Source of the DNA: Flavobacterium palustre
GTDB taxonomy: Bacteria > Bacteroidota > Bacteroidia > Flavobacteriales > Flavobacteriaceae
Direction: 5' to 3'
DNA: 64,000 nt
Assembly: GCF_014639535.1 (NCBI RefSeq)
Contig: NZ_BMGA01000001.1
Coordinates: 806,001 to 870,000, forward strand
In this document: positions 18,297 to 25,915 of the stretch, in pieces
Position numbering within the stretch: position 1 is the stretch's first letter
Layout: each line of letters opens with the position of its first letter
The notes under the pieces: model-generated
Told to the model about the DNA's origin: nothing
The model's database searches: none
Seen by the model: the letters and a program-made list of their open reading frames with translations, nothing else
Translations under genes and position numbers: made by a program

Positions 18297-18302
18297 TAAA
18301 CA

Positions 18303-18337
18303 TAAAAAAAAAGAGACACATTTCTGTATCTCTTTTT
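18303..18337 (-). terminator. terminator downstream of tRNA-Cys
   Basis: On the minus strand AAAAAGAGATACAG pairs with TGTGTCTCTTTTT and a long T run follows, immediately after the tRNA 3' end. Confidence 0.75.
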
Positions 18338-18338
18338 G

Positions 18339-18409
18339 AGGCATCGTCCGGATTCGAACCGGAGTAGGAGCTTTTGCAGAGCCCAGCCTAGCCGCTCGGC
18401 CACGACGCC
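18339..18409 (-). tRNA. tRNA-Cys (anticodon GCA)
   Basis: Minus-strand cloverleaf of 71 nt. The acceptor stem GGCGTCG pairs with CGATGCC, and the D arm is GGCCGAGCGGC. The anticodon stem GGGCT/AGCTC encloses loop CTGCAAA with anticodon GCA. The T arm is CCGG-TTCGAAT-CCGG and the discriminator is U73, the cysteine identity base. CCA is not encoded (genome reads TCA). Confidence 0.96.
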
Positions 18410-18454
18410 ATTGTTTTTATGGATTGCAAAGGTAATATAAAATAAACAAAAAGC

Positions 18455-18509
18455 AAATCCCAAATTCCAAAATAATACAATTATGTATTTTATTTAGAAT
18501 TTGGGATTT
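18455..18509 (-). terminator. inverted repeat after folB, likely terminator
   Basis: AAATCCCAAATTC (18455-18467) and GAATTTGGGATTT (18497-18509) are perfect complements with a 29-nt centre. On the minus strand the second arm is followed by GCTTTTTG. Confidence 0.55.
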
Positions 18510-18515
18510 TAGAAT

Positions 18516-18875
18516 TTAATTTCTGCTTTCTTCTAATATAATGGTAACTGATTCAACATCACCACCAATAGGGGGATTGATTTTAGAAACTTCAACAGTA
18601 GTTTTCATTACCATTGGAAGTTCGGCTAAAACCCTTGTGTTAATTCTTTTGGCAACATGTTCTAATAATTGGGAACGAATAGCCATTTCTTCGACTACAA
18701 TTTGGTTCAAATGAACATAATCCACAGTATCAGCTAAGTTATCTGATTGGGTAGATTGTTGTAAATTGGCTTTAATTTCTAAGTTAACTGTGTATTCAGA
18801 ACCTATTTTTCCTTCTTCAACTAAACAGCCATGATAGGAAAAAGTGCGGATATTTTTTAATTTAATAGTTTGCAT
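18516..18875 (-). CDS. folB: dihydroneopterin aldolase
   Basis: A 119-residue enzyme of folate synthesis that cleaves 7,8-dihydroneopterin to 6-hydroxymethyl-dihydropterin and glycolaldehyde. The family pattern is clear: IRTFSYHGCLVEEGKIG near the N-terminus with the conserved FxYHGxxxEE, then DNLADTVDYVHL and the C-terminal VSKINPPIGGDVESVTIILE. The length is usual. It is transcribed alone, away from glnS, with its own TAnnTTTG promoter. Confidence 0.95.
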   Translation of the reverse strand: MQTIKLKNIRTFSYHGCLVEEGKIGSEYTVNLEIKANLQQSTQSDNLADTVDYVHLNQIVVEEMAIRSQLLEHVAKRINTRVLAELPMVMKTTVEVSKINPPIGGDVESVTIILEESRN

Positions 18876-18902
18876 GTATATGTTTTATTTTGTTGAAAAG
18901 TG

Positions 18903-18910
18903 CAAATATA
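18903..18910 (-). promoter_or_regulatory. -7 element of folB
   Basis: The minus strand reads TATATTTG, 27 nt before the folB ATG. Confidence 0.55.
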
Positions 18911-18976
18911 TTTGAAATTTATAGATTTTAAGCAAATAAGCAATTCTATGAATTCTTATTTAATGAACTATTTTGA

Positions 18977-18984
18977 TAACTTTG
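18977..18984 (+). promoter_or_regulatory. -7 element of glnS
   Basis: TAACTTTG matches TAnnTTTG, 18 nt before the glnS ATG. Confidence 0.55.
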
Positions 18985-19002
18985 TTGTTTTAAATCTAAG
19001 AC

Positions 19003-21120
19003 ATGTCAACCGAAGAAAAATCACTGCATTTTATAGAACAAATTATCGAAGAAAACCTAACTAATGGTTTTCCACAAAATAAATTAAGATTTCGTTTTCC
19101 ACCAGAGCCTAATGGGTATTTACATATTGGACATGCTAAATCAATTTGTTTGAATTTTGGTTTAGGCTTAAAGTACAATGCACCGGTAAATTTACGTTTT
19201 GATGATACTAATCCTGCCAAGGAAGAACAGGAATATGTAGATGCTATTAAAGAAGATTTGCAATGGTTAGGATTCCAATGGGATAAGGAATTATATGCTT
19301 CTGATTATTTCCAACAATTGTATGACTGGGCCATTTTATTGATTAAAAACGGTAAAGCTTATATTGACAGTCAATCTTCTGAGGCTATGGCGGAACAAAA
19401 AGGTACACCTTCCCAGCCTGGAATTGATAGCCCGTATAGAAATCGTTCTATAGAAGAGAATTTAGCTCTTTTCGAAGGAATGAAAAACGGTGATTTTGAA
19501 GAAGGAACCCATGTTTTGAGAGCTAAAATTGATATGGCTTCTTCTAATATGTTGATGCGTGATCCTATTATGTATCGCGTTTTACACAAAGAACATCATA
19601 GAACGGGAGATGATTGGTGTATTTATCCAATGTATGATTATACTCATGGAGAAAGTGATTATTTAGAGCAAATTTCGCACTCTATTTGTACACTGGAATT
19701 TGTGATGCACAGGGAGTTATACAACTGGTTTTTAGATCAAATTTATGATGAAAATTTAGTTAGACCACATCAATACGAATTTGCTCGTTTGAACCTGAAT
19801 TATACAGTTATGAGTAAAAGAAAACTGTTACAATTAGTTCAGGAAAATGTAGTAAACGGTTGGGATGATCCAAGAATGCCAACTATTTCTGGTTTAAGAA
19901 GAAGAGGTTATACAGCTGCTTCTATTAGAAAATTCTGTGACAATATTGGAGTTGCAAAGCGAGAAAATATTATAGATTTTTCTTTATTAGAGTTTTGTTT
20001 AAGAGATGATTTGAATAAAACTGCGCCTCGTGTAATGGCGGTTTTAGATCCTGTTAAAGTTATTATTACTAATTATCCTGAAGGAAAAGAAGAACTTTTG
20101 GATGCCGAAAATAATCAGGAAGATGAAACTGCAGGTTACAGAAAAGTACCTTTTTCTAAAGAATTATACATCGAAAGAGAAGACTTTTTAGAAGAGGCTC
20201 CGGCTAAATTTTTCCGTTTGAGTTTGGGTAATGAAGTACGTCTTAAAAATGCTTATATCATTAAAGGAGAAAGTGTTGTAAAAGATGCTGATGGAAATAT
20301 TACCGAAATTCATGTAACTTATGATACGGATTCGTTAAGTGGAAGTGGGACAGAAGCTTCTAAACGTAAAGTAGCAGGAACTTTACATTGGGTTTCTATA
20401 CAGCATGCGGTAGAAGCAGAAGTTCGTTTGTACGATCGTTTGTTTATTGATGAGGCACCAGACAGCCATAAAGAGAAAAACTTTTTAGAATTTATCAATC
20501 CAAATTCGCTTGTAATTATAAAAGGATTTGTGGAACCAAGCTTATCTACAGCTGTTTCGGGAGATAAATTCCAGTTTCAACGTTTGGGTTATTTTAATGT
20601 TGATAAGGATTCAAGTTCTTCTAAATTAGTATTTAACAAGACTGTAGGTTTAAAAGATGCCTGGGAAGAAAAAGGTAAAAAAGACAGTAATAGCATTAAT
20701 AATGCGCTGAAAGACATTAATAAATATTTTAAAGTTGGTACACGCGAAGAGCGAATTGCAATCAGACAAGCAATAGGAGAGACCTTAGCAGGAATTTCTA
20801 ATTACAGTTTATTGCAAAATTCATTCAAGAAGAATATTAATAATAACAAAAGTTCATTGTTGTTTGCTAATTTAATTCTGAAATATGCTCCTTTAAAATC
20901 TTCCGATTATGATAAAGAAGAACTTTCAAAATTATTTTCAATGTCATTAAGAAGTGAATCTACTTTTGTTCGTTCCAGAACTATTTTAAATTTAAACAAA
21001 TTAGATTTTGATTCGGAGTTCAAAAATTCCTTTAAAGATGAAATTTTAAAATTAAAATCAAATCCTCCTAAAAGTTCTACCGATAGAGAAATGGAATTTA
21101 TAGAAGAATTTTTAAAATAA
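19003..21120 (+). CDS. glnS: glutaminyl-tRNA synthetase with C-terminal extension
   Basis: A 705-residue class I aminoacyl-tRNA synthetase charging tRNA-Gln. The HIGH motif is at residues 41-44 (GYLHIGHAKSI) and the KMSKS-like VMSKRKL is near 268-274. RFDDTNPAKEEQEYV and GDDWCIYPMYDYTHGESD are typical of GlnRS rather than GluRS. The core ends near residue 560. About 140 extra helical residues follow (from about GLKDAW onward), which the 554-residue E. coli enzyme lacks. The extension has no YqeY/GatB-like motif I can recognise. Confidence 0.95.
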   Translation: MSTEEKSLHFIEQIIEENLTNGFPQNKLRFRFPPEPNGYLHIGHAKSICLNFGLGLKYNAPVNLRFDDTNPAKEEQEYVDAIKEDLQWLGFQWDKELYASDYFQQLYDWAILLIKNGKAYIDSQSSEAMAEQKGTPSQPGIDSPYRNRSIEENLALFEGMKNGDFEEGTHVLRAKIDMASSNMLMRDPIMYRVLHKEHHRTGDDWCIYPMYDYTHGESDYLEQISHSICTLEFVMHRELYNWFLDQIYDENLVRPHQYEFARLNLNYTVMSKRKLLQLVQENVVNGWDDPRMPTISGLRRRGYTAASIRKFCDNIGVAKRENIIDFSLLEFCLRDDLNKTAPRVMAVLDPVKVIITNYPEGKEELLDAENNQEDETAGYRKVPFSKELYIEREDFLEEAPAKFFRLSLGNEVRLKNAYIIKGESVVKDADGNITEIHVTYDTDSLSGSGTEASKRKVAGTLHWVSIQHAVEAEVRLYDRLFIDEAPDSHKEKNFLEFINPNSLVIIKGFVEPSLSTAVSGDKFQFQRLGYFNVDKDSSSSKLVFNKTVGLKDAWEEKGKKDSNSINNALKDINKYFKVGTREERIAIRQAIGETLAGISNYSLLQNSFKKNINNNKSSLLFANLILKYAPLKSSDYDKEELSKLFSMSLRSESTFVRSRTILNLNKLDFDSEFKNSFKDEILKLKSNPPKSSTDREMEFIEEFLK

Positions 21121-21132
21121 ATTATAACTATC

Positions 21133-21160
21133 AAAAAGCGCTTAATTAGCGCTTTTTTTT
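21133..21160 (+). terminator. glnS terminator
   Basis: AAAGCGC pairs with GCGCTTT around TTAATTA, followed by a run of eight T, 13 nt after the glnS stop. Confidence 0.85.
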
Positions 21161-21536
21161 ATTATTATAAAAATCTATTTTTTATAAAATAACTATAGAA
21201 TTTTATAATTAAAAACAGCTTTCATATTTTAGTTTTAAGCCATTTTTTTAAATGATTTAATAAAATAGTCGTCTTTTAATTTTTAGTTAAACAGAAAGCT
21301 TGATTTTAATTTTTACTGTTTTTTTATCTTCTTTTGATGCTTCATTAAGAAAATTGAATTGATGATGCTGTTGTTTTGGTTTATTGCTACTTTTTACAAT
21401 TGAATTTTTGAGTTTGGATATTTTTATAATCTTTATAAGATAAAAAAATATTGGAAGTTTTTTTATAATAAATTTTTAAACTTTTAGTTTTAAATTTATT
21501 AGTATCTTTATATGATAACTTAAAAAAGAACATATT
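21161..21536. other. gene-free AT-rich intergenic stretch
   Basis: About 375 nt with no start-bearing coding frame, tRNA or strong repeat. A weak promoter-like TATCTTTA at 21503-21510 lies 26 nt before the YtxH gene. A minus-strand frame ending at 21287 is open for about 60 codons but has no usual start (see rejected observations). Confidence 0.5.
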
Positions 21537-21839
21537 ATGGCAACAAGTGATACAGGAAAAACTTTAATAGCTCTTGCTAGTGGTGCTGCAATAGGAGCTG
21601 TATTAGGAATTTTGTTTGCTCCTGATAAAGGAGATAAAACCAGACAAAAAATTAAAGATGGATATAAAGATTTAGAAAAAGGAATGAAAACTAAATTAGC
21701 TAATGCCAAAGTAGATTTAGAAGAAACTTATGAAGAATTACTTTCTAATATGAGTTATAAAACAGAAGATGTAATCACTTTTTTAGAAAAAAAATTAGCT
21801 GATTTAAAAGAACAAAATGCCAAACTTCATAAAAATTAA
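21537..21839 (+). CDS. YtxH domain-containing protein
   Basis: A 100-residue protein with a hydrophobic N-terminal helix (LIALASGAAIGAVLGILFAP), the YtxH signature of a small membrane anchor followed by DKGDKTR, then a long amphipathic helix or coiled coil. Such proteins are general-stress-associated envelope proteins in Bacillus; function here is unknown. It heads a three-gene unit with the holin-like and DUF6327-like genes at spacings of 29 nt and -8 nt. Confidence 0.88.
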   Translation: MATSDTGKTLIALASGAAIGAVLGILFAPDKGDKTRQKIKDGYKDLEKGMKTKLANAKVDLEETYEELLSNMSYKTEDVITFLEKKLADLKEQNAKLHKN

Positions 21840-21868
21840 ATTCTTTAGAATATAGAAATAAGAACATT

Positions 21869-22219
21869 ATGGCTTTTGATGATTTAAAAGAACATACAGA
21901 AAATATTCAGGAACAAACTAAAGAATATATAGAAAAGAATCTTTCTTACTATAAATTATTAGCATTTAAGATGGCTATGAAATCAACTACGATGATTTTT
22001 AAGTTCACCTTAATTTTGCTGTGTATTTGTATGGTTTTATTGTTTTGTTCTATTGGATTAGCTTTTGCTTTAAGTAATTATTTTGGAAGTTATACTCTTG
22101 GTTTTCTTAGTGTTGGTCTTATCTATGTTGTAATAACTGCTTTATTGTTTTTAATAAAAGATAAAATTGTGGAAGGACCTATTTTAGAGAAATTTTCAGA
22201 AATCTTTTTTAATGATTAA
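21869..22219 (+). CDS. phage-holin-like (DUF1469 type) membrane protein
   Basis: A 116-residue protein with a charged amphipathic N-terminal region and two hydrophobic helices (about 48-72 and 80-98), the layout of the Phage_holin_3_6/DUF1469 family. Despite the family name these chromosomal proteins are not linked with phage lysis and generally lie beside YtxH genes, as here. Function is unknown; an envelope role is inferred from context. Confidence 0.78.
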   Translation: MAFDDLKEHTENIQEQTKEYIEKNLSYYKLLAFKMAMKSTTMIFKFTLILLCICMVLLFCSIGLAFALSNYFGSYTLGFLSVGLIYVVITALLFLIKDKIVEGPILEKFSEIFFND

Positions 22220-22478
22220 CAATATGCAAACAAAAAAATATTCTTCTTATGCTCAAATTGATAGCGAATTAGAAATTCTGAAAGTTGAAAAAGAAATTAG
22301 CTATCAAAAGTTAGTTTTAAGCATCCAAAAAACGAAAGAAAGCTTTTCTTTTCTAAACATTAGCTCTAATGTGATAGATACTGTAAAAAGTACTTTTTTT
22401 AGCTCCTACGGCACAATTTTAAGATTTTTGATACCAATTATTTTCAAATGGTTTAGAAACAAAAAAAGAGGCGATTAG
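22212..22478 (+). CDS. small DUF6327-like protein of the YtxH operon
   Basis: An 88-residue protein beginning MINNMQTKKYSSYAQIDSEL. The KYSSYAQID opening and following ELEILKVEKEISYQKL helix are what I remember of DUF6327 proteins encoded with YtxH/holin genes in flavobacteria. The C-terminus has a short hydrophobic segment and a basic end. The start at 22212 overlaps the previous gene by 8 nt. ATG 22224 (MQTKKYSS) is equally possible and would remove the overlap. Confidence 0.7.
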   Translation: MINNMQTKKYSSYAQIDSELEILKVEKEISYQKLVLSIQKTKESFSFLNISSNVIDTVKSTFFSSYGTILRFLIPIIFKWFRNKKRGD

Positions 22479-22490
22479 AGCCTCTTTTTT
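22464..22490 (+). terminator. terminator of the YtxH operon
   Basis: AAAGAGGC pairs with GCCTCTTT around GATTAGA, followed by a T run. It overlaps the last codons of the operon. Confidence 0.8.
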
Positions 22491-22498
22491 ATTTGTAA

Positions 22499-23479
22499 TT
22501 ATATTTCATCTGTTTCATCTGAAATATTTTCAGGTTCTTCAGATTTTGGTTCTGCTTTTTTAGGAGTAACTTTTTTGTTTTTCTTCATCATTTCGCCCAC
22601 CTGATTGGATGCACTAAACGAAGCTACCATGTTATTCAGCATTTCGCTTCCGGCTTGTGGAGAGTTAGGTAATAAAATTAAATTAGAATTTGCATCAGCA
22701 CCAATAGCTTGTAAAGTATCATAATGTTGTGTTACCACAATCAGGGCAGAAGCTTCCTGAGAATTGATTCCCACTTTATTTAAAACATCAACACTTTCTA
22801 CTAATCCTCGGGCAATTTCACGTCTTTGATCGGCAATTCCCTGTCCTTGTAAACGCTTGCTTTCTGCTTCAGCCTTTGCTTTAGCTACAATTCTAATTCT
22901 GGATGCTTCCGCTTCAAATTCGGCAACTGTTTTTTCTCTGTCGGCTGCATTAATTCGGTTCATGGCATTTTTTACCTGAATATCCGGATCAATATCAGTA
23001 ACCAAAGTATTGATAATGGTGTAACCATAAGTTGTCATGGCTTCATTTAATTCTCTTTTAACTGCTACAGCAATATCATCTTTTCGTTCAAAAACATCGT
23101 CTAATTTTAACTTTGGAACTTCGGCACGAACCACATCAAACACATAAGATGTAATTTGATCATGCGGATATTCTAATTTGTAAAAAGCATCATAAACGGT
23201 TTCCTTAACAACCATAAACTGAACGGAAACTTTCAATTTTACAAATACGTTATCTTTTGTTTTCGTTTCGATAATGACATCTAATTGTTGAATTTTTAAA
23301 TTTACCCGTCCGGCAATTCGATCAATCAAAGGAATTTTAAGTTGAAGTCCCGAATGTCTGATACTTAAAAATTTTCCAAAACGCTCAATAATAACTGCCG
23401 TTTGCTGTTTCACGGTAAAGAAAGCCGAAAGGAAGATAAAAAGTGCGATAAATAAGAAGAAAATAAATGATGTGTTCAT
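22499..23479 (-). CDS. SPFH/Band 7 (stomatin-like) membrane protein
   Basis: A 326-residue protein with an N-terminal transmembrane helix (about 3-23) and a Band 7 domain: QQTAVIIERFGKFLSI, GLQLKIPLIDRI and VKNAMNRINAADREK. A long alanine/glutamate-rich helix follows and then an acidic C-terminal tail. Stomatin/QmcA-type proteins form large membrane-bound rings and organise membrane proteases or microdomains. No NfeD partner gene is adjacent, which is unusual for some SPFH families but not for this one. Confidence 0.92.
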   Translation of the reverse strand: MNTSFIFFLFIALFIFLSAFFTVKQQTAVIIERFGKFLSIRHSGLQLKIPLIDRIAGRVNLKIQQLDVIIETKTKDNVFVKLKVSVQFMVVKETVYDAFYKLEYPHDQITSYVFDVVRAEVPKLKLDDVFERKDDIAVAVKRELNEAMTTYGYTIINTLVTDIDPDIQVKNAMNRINAADREKTVAEFEAEASRIRIVAKAKAEAESKRLQGQGIADQRREIARGLVESVDVLNKVGINSQEASALIVVTQHYDTLQAIGADANSNLILLPNSPQAGSEMLNNMVASFSASNQVGEMMKKNKKVTPKKAEPKSEEPENISDETDEI

Positions 23480-23528
23480 AAGATGTTACATTTAGTTAAA
23501 ATTTTTCTGTTAAATTACAAAAAAACTT

Positions 23529-23536
23529 TAGGTTTG
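23529..23536 (+). promoter_or_regulatory. -7 element of the outer membrane protein gene
   Basis: TAGGTTTG matches TAnnTTTG and ends 20 nt before the ATG at 23557. The same octamer is the -7 of the methyltransferase gene at 54308. Confidence 0.6.
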
Positions 23537-23556
23537 TGCTTGTTAAAACACACATT

Positions 23557-24198
23557 ATGAAAAAGCTAACATTCTCTTTTTGTTTTCTTTTAATTTCAGT
23601 ATTTTCTTTTTCGCAATATGGTTATCGCGATTCAAACCGTATTGGAATTAATGCCGGAGTAAATCAATTTACTCTAAATACCAATAATTTTGAAACCAAA
23701 CCCGAAATGGGATGGAATGCAGGTCTTTCTATACGTGGAAATTTTTATGATAATTGGGATATGGTGTATGCCATTCAGTTTTCTGAGAACAATTTTTCTG
23801 TAGCCACTAATCGGTCGCTTTTGATTAATGAAGATGTGAATTACAAATTACCTTCCGCTCAAATCTCATTGCAGTTGAGTTACATTTTAATCGAAAATCA
23901 CTTAAGTGTGGAATTTGGTTCTTTGGTTCAGATTAATGGAAAATTCAAAATTGATGCCGACAAAGAAAATAATGTTATTTCAGGAACTACATTATTAGCC
24001 AAAGACATTGTTGATATTGGTAAATTTAATTTTTATCCTACGGTAGGAATTACAGCAGGAGTGAAGCATTTTAGATTTAATGTTTCCTATCAATACGGAA
24101 TTTCAAATATGTTAGGTAATCTGAATACTAAAAATCTGGGTTATCATTTTAAAGGAAATCCCGGAATTTTAAACGGAAATATTCTTCTTTATTTATAA
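23557..24198 (+). CDS. predicted outer membrane beta-barrel protein
   Basis: A 213-residue protein with a Sec signal peptide (KLTFSFCFLLISVFSFSQ). Alternating hydrophobic strands follow with an early IGINAGVNQFTL and a late YPTVGITAGVKHFRFNVSYQYG, like small eight-stranded barrels of the PorT/OmpA-like beta-barrel group in Bacteroidota. I do not recognise a specific family. The ATG at 23557 is chosen because the GTG at 23536 overlaps the promoter -7 element. The gene is single, ending at a bidirectional terminator. Confidence 0.75.
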   Translation: MKKLTFSFCFLLISVFSFSQYGYRDSNRIGINAGVNQFTLNTNNFETKPEMGWNAGLSIRGNFYDNWDMVYAIQFSENNFSVATNRSLLINEDVNYKLPSAQISLQLSYILIENHLSVEFGSLVQINGKFKIDADKENNVISGTTLLAKDIVDIGKFNFYPTVGITAGVKHFRFNVSYQYGISNMLGNLNTKNLGYHFKGNPGILNGNILLYL

Positions 24199-24199
24199 A

Positions 24200-24237
24200 A
24201 AAAGTCCCGTCCCGATAGCTATCGGGACGGGACTTTT
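24200..24237. terminator. perfect 38-nt palindrome, bidirectional terminator
   Basis: A loopless perfect palindrome with 19-nt arms (half-site AAAAGTCCCGTCCCGATAG) between convergent genes, rich in G+C and with A/T ends on both sides. Its core CCCGATAGCTATCGGG recurs as a variant inside the DUF4175 gene at 27636. Confidence 0.85.
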
Positions 24238-24241
24238 AGTT

Positions 24242-25747
24242 TTATATGGTTTCAATTGCTTTTTGAAGTCTTGAAATTGTTTCATCTTTTCCGATGATTT
24301 CAACAATGTCAAATAGGTGAGGACCTTTTAAAGCTCCTACTAAACTTAGTCTAAATGGCTGCATTACTTTACCCATTCCAATTTCGTTTTTAGTCAACCA
24401 GTCTTTGACAATGGTTTCAATATTGGCAGAAGTAAAATCGGTGATTTCTTCTAATACTGAAATTAATTCCTGCATTAAAGCCGGTGTTTCTTCCTTCCAG
24501 TTTTTCTTTGCTTTTTCATCATAAGCTGATGGAGCTACAAAAAAGAAATCACTTAAATCCCAGAATTCAGATACGAAATTAGCTCGTTCTTTAATCAAGG
24601 ATACAATTTTTGTTGTCAATTCAAGAGTAGGAGAGAACCCTTTTTCTTTTAATAGTATAGCAAAATCTGTTGCTAATTTTTCATCATTTGCCTGAACTAA
24701 ATATTGGTGATTGAACCATTTATTTTTTTCCGGATCAAATTTAGCTCCTGCTTTATGAACTCGGTTTAAATCAAAAGCTTTTACTAATTCTTCTAAAGAA
24801 AATAATTCTTTATCAGTTCCGTCATTCCATCCTAATAAAGCTAAGAAGTTAACAACTGCTTCCGGGAAAAAACCTTTTTCTCTGTATCCTGATGAAATGC
24901 CTTCTTCCGTTTTCCATTCTAAAGGAAATACTGGAAAACCTAATTTATCTCCATCACGTTTTGATAATTTTCCGTTTCCTACCGGTTTTAAAATCAATGG
25001 TAAATGAGCAAATTCAGGAGCTGCCCAACCAAAAGCATGATACAATAAAACGTGTAATGGCATCGATGGTAACCATTCTTCACCACGAATAACATGCGTG
25101 GTTTGCATTAGATGATCATCAACAATATTAGCCAAATGATAGGTTGGCATACCGTCACTTTTAAACAAAACTTTATCGTCTAAAAGATTAGTTTCAAATT
25201 TTACATGACCACGAATAATATCTTTTAAATGTAAAATTTCGTCAACAGGAGTTTTAAAACGAATAACATAATGTTCTCCATTAGCAATTCTTTGAGCTGT
25301 TTCTTCTTTCGAAATTACTAAAGAAGTATCCAGTTTCTCCCTGTTAGTATGATTGTAAATAAAAGTTTTTCCTTGTTCTTCTTCCGCTTTTCTGTAAGCG
25401 TCTAAAGCTTCCGGAGTATCAAATGCGTAATAAGCCCAACCTGAATTAATTAATTGATCGGCATATTGTTTGTATAATTCTTTTCTTTCGCTTTGACGGT
25501 AAGGACCAAATTTTTCATTTTTACCAATGGTTTCATCAGGAGCAATTCCTAACCATTCCAAAGCTTCCATGATGTATTGTTCTGCTCCCGGAACAAAACG
25601 ATTTTGGTCAGTATCTTCAATTCTTAAAAAGAAAGTTCCACCATTTTTTTTGGCAAACAAATAATTAAATAAGGCAGTACGAACTCCGCCAATATGCAAA
25701 GGTCCCGTTGGACTAGGTGCAAAACGCACACGAATTGGGTTTGACAT
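24242..25747 (-). CDS. gltX: glutamyl-tRNA synthetase
   Basis: A 501-residue class I synthetase attaching glutamate to tRNA-Glu. It shows RFAPSPTGPLHIGGVRTAL with the HIGH-type motif at residues 18-21, RIEDTDQNR and the KLSKRDG motif (KMSKS type). The alpha-helical anticodon-binding domain follows. Length and order are standard. A TAnnTTTG element lies 18 nt upstream. Because hemA in this window uses glutamyl-tRNA, GltX also supplies the heme pathway. Confidence 0.96.
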   Translation of the reverse strand: MSNPIRVRFAPSPTGPLHIGGVRTALFNYLFAKKNGGTFFLRIEDTDQNRFVPGAEQYIMEALEWLGIAPDETIGKNEKFGPYRQSERKELYKQYADQLINSGWAYYAFDTPEALDAYRKAEEEQGKTFIYNHTNREKLDTSLVISKEETAQRIANGEHYVIRFKTPVDEILHLKDIIRGHVKFETNLLDDKVLFKSDGMPTYHLANIVDDHLMQTTHVIRGEEWLPSMPLHVLLYHAFGWAAPEFAHLPLILKPVGNGKLSKRDGDKLGFPVFPLEWKTEEGISSGYREKGFFPEAVVNFLALLGWNDGTDKELFSLEELVKAFDLNRVHKAGAKFDPEKNKWFNHQYLVQANDEKLATDFAILLKEKGFSPTLELTTKIVSLIKERANFVSEFWDLSDFFFVAPSAYDEKAKKNWKEETPALMQELISVLEEITDFTSANIETIVKDWLTKNEIGMGKVMQPFRLSLVGALKGPHLFDIVEIIGKDETISRLQKAIETI

Positions 25748-25765
25748 CTTTTATAAATTTTGACA

Positions 25766-25773
25766 CAAAGATA
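25766..25773 (-). promoter_or_regulatory. -7 element of gltX
   Basis: The minus strand reads TATCTTTG, 18 nt before the gltX ATG. Confidence 0.6.
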
Positions 25774-25780
25774 ATTAGAA

Positions 25781-25810
25781 GTCAGAAGTTAGAAGTTAGA
25801 AGTTAGAAGT
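25781..25810. repeat. short tandem repeat AGAAGTT
   Basis: AGAAGTT/AGAAGTC-type 7-nt units are repeated about four times in the gap between gltX and the DUF4175 gene. It lies just upstream of the gltX promoter. Confidence 0.7.
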
Positions 25811-25915
25811 TTTTCAATATTTCTCTTTTGTTTTGATATTGAAATTGTTTTTTGACATTGATATTGGTTCTGTTATAATTATTACTTTTATGGGTTATTA
25901 AAAAGAATAAAAACT

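Noticed and set aside
21287-21470. Minus-strand frame open for about 60 codons ending in KTVKIKIKLSV
   Set aside because: It looks somewhat protein-like but has no ATG, GTG or TTG start in frame and no promoter, so I do not call a gene.
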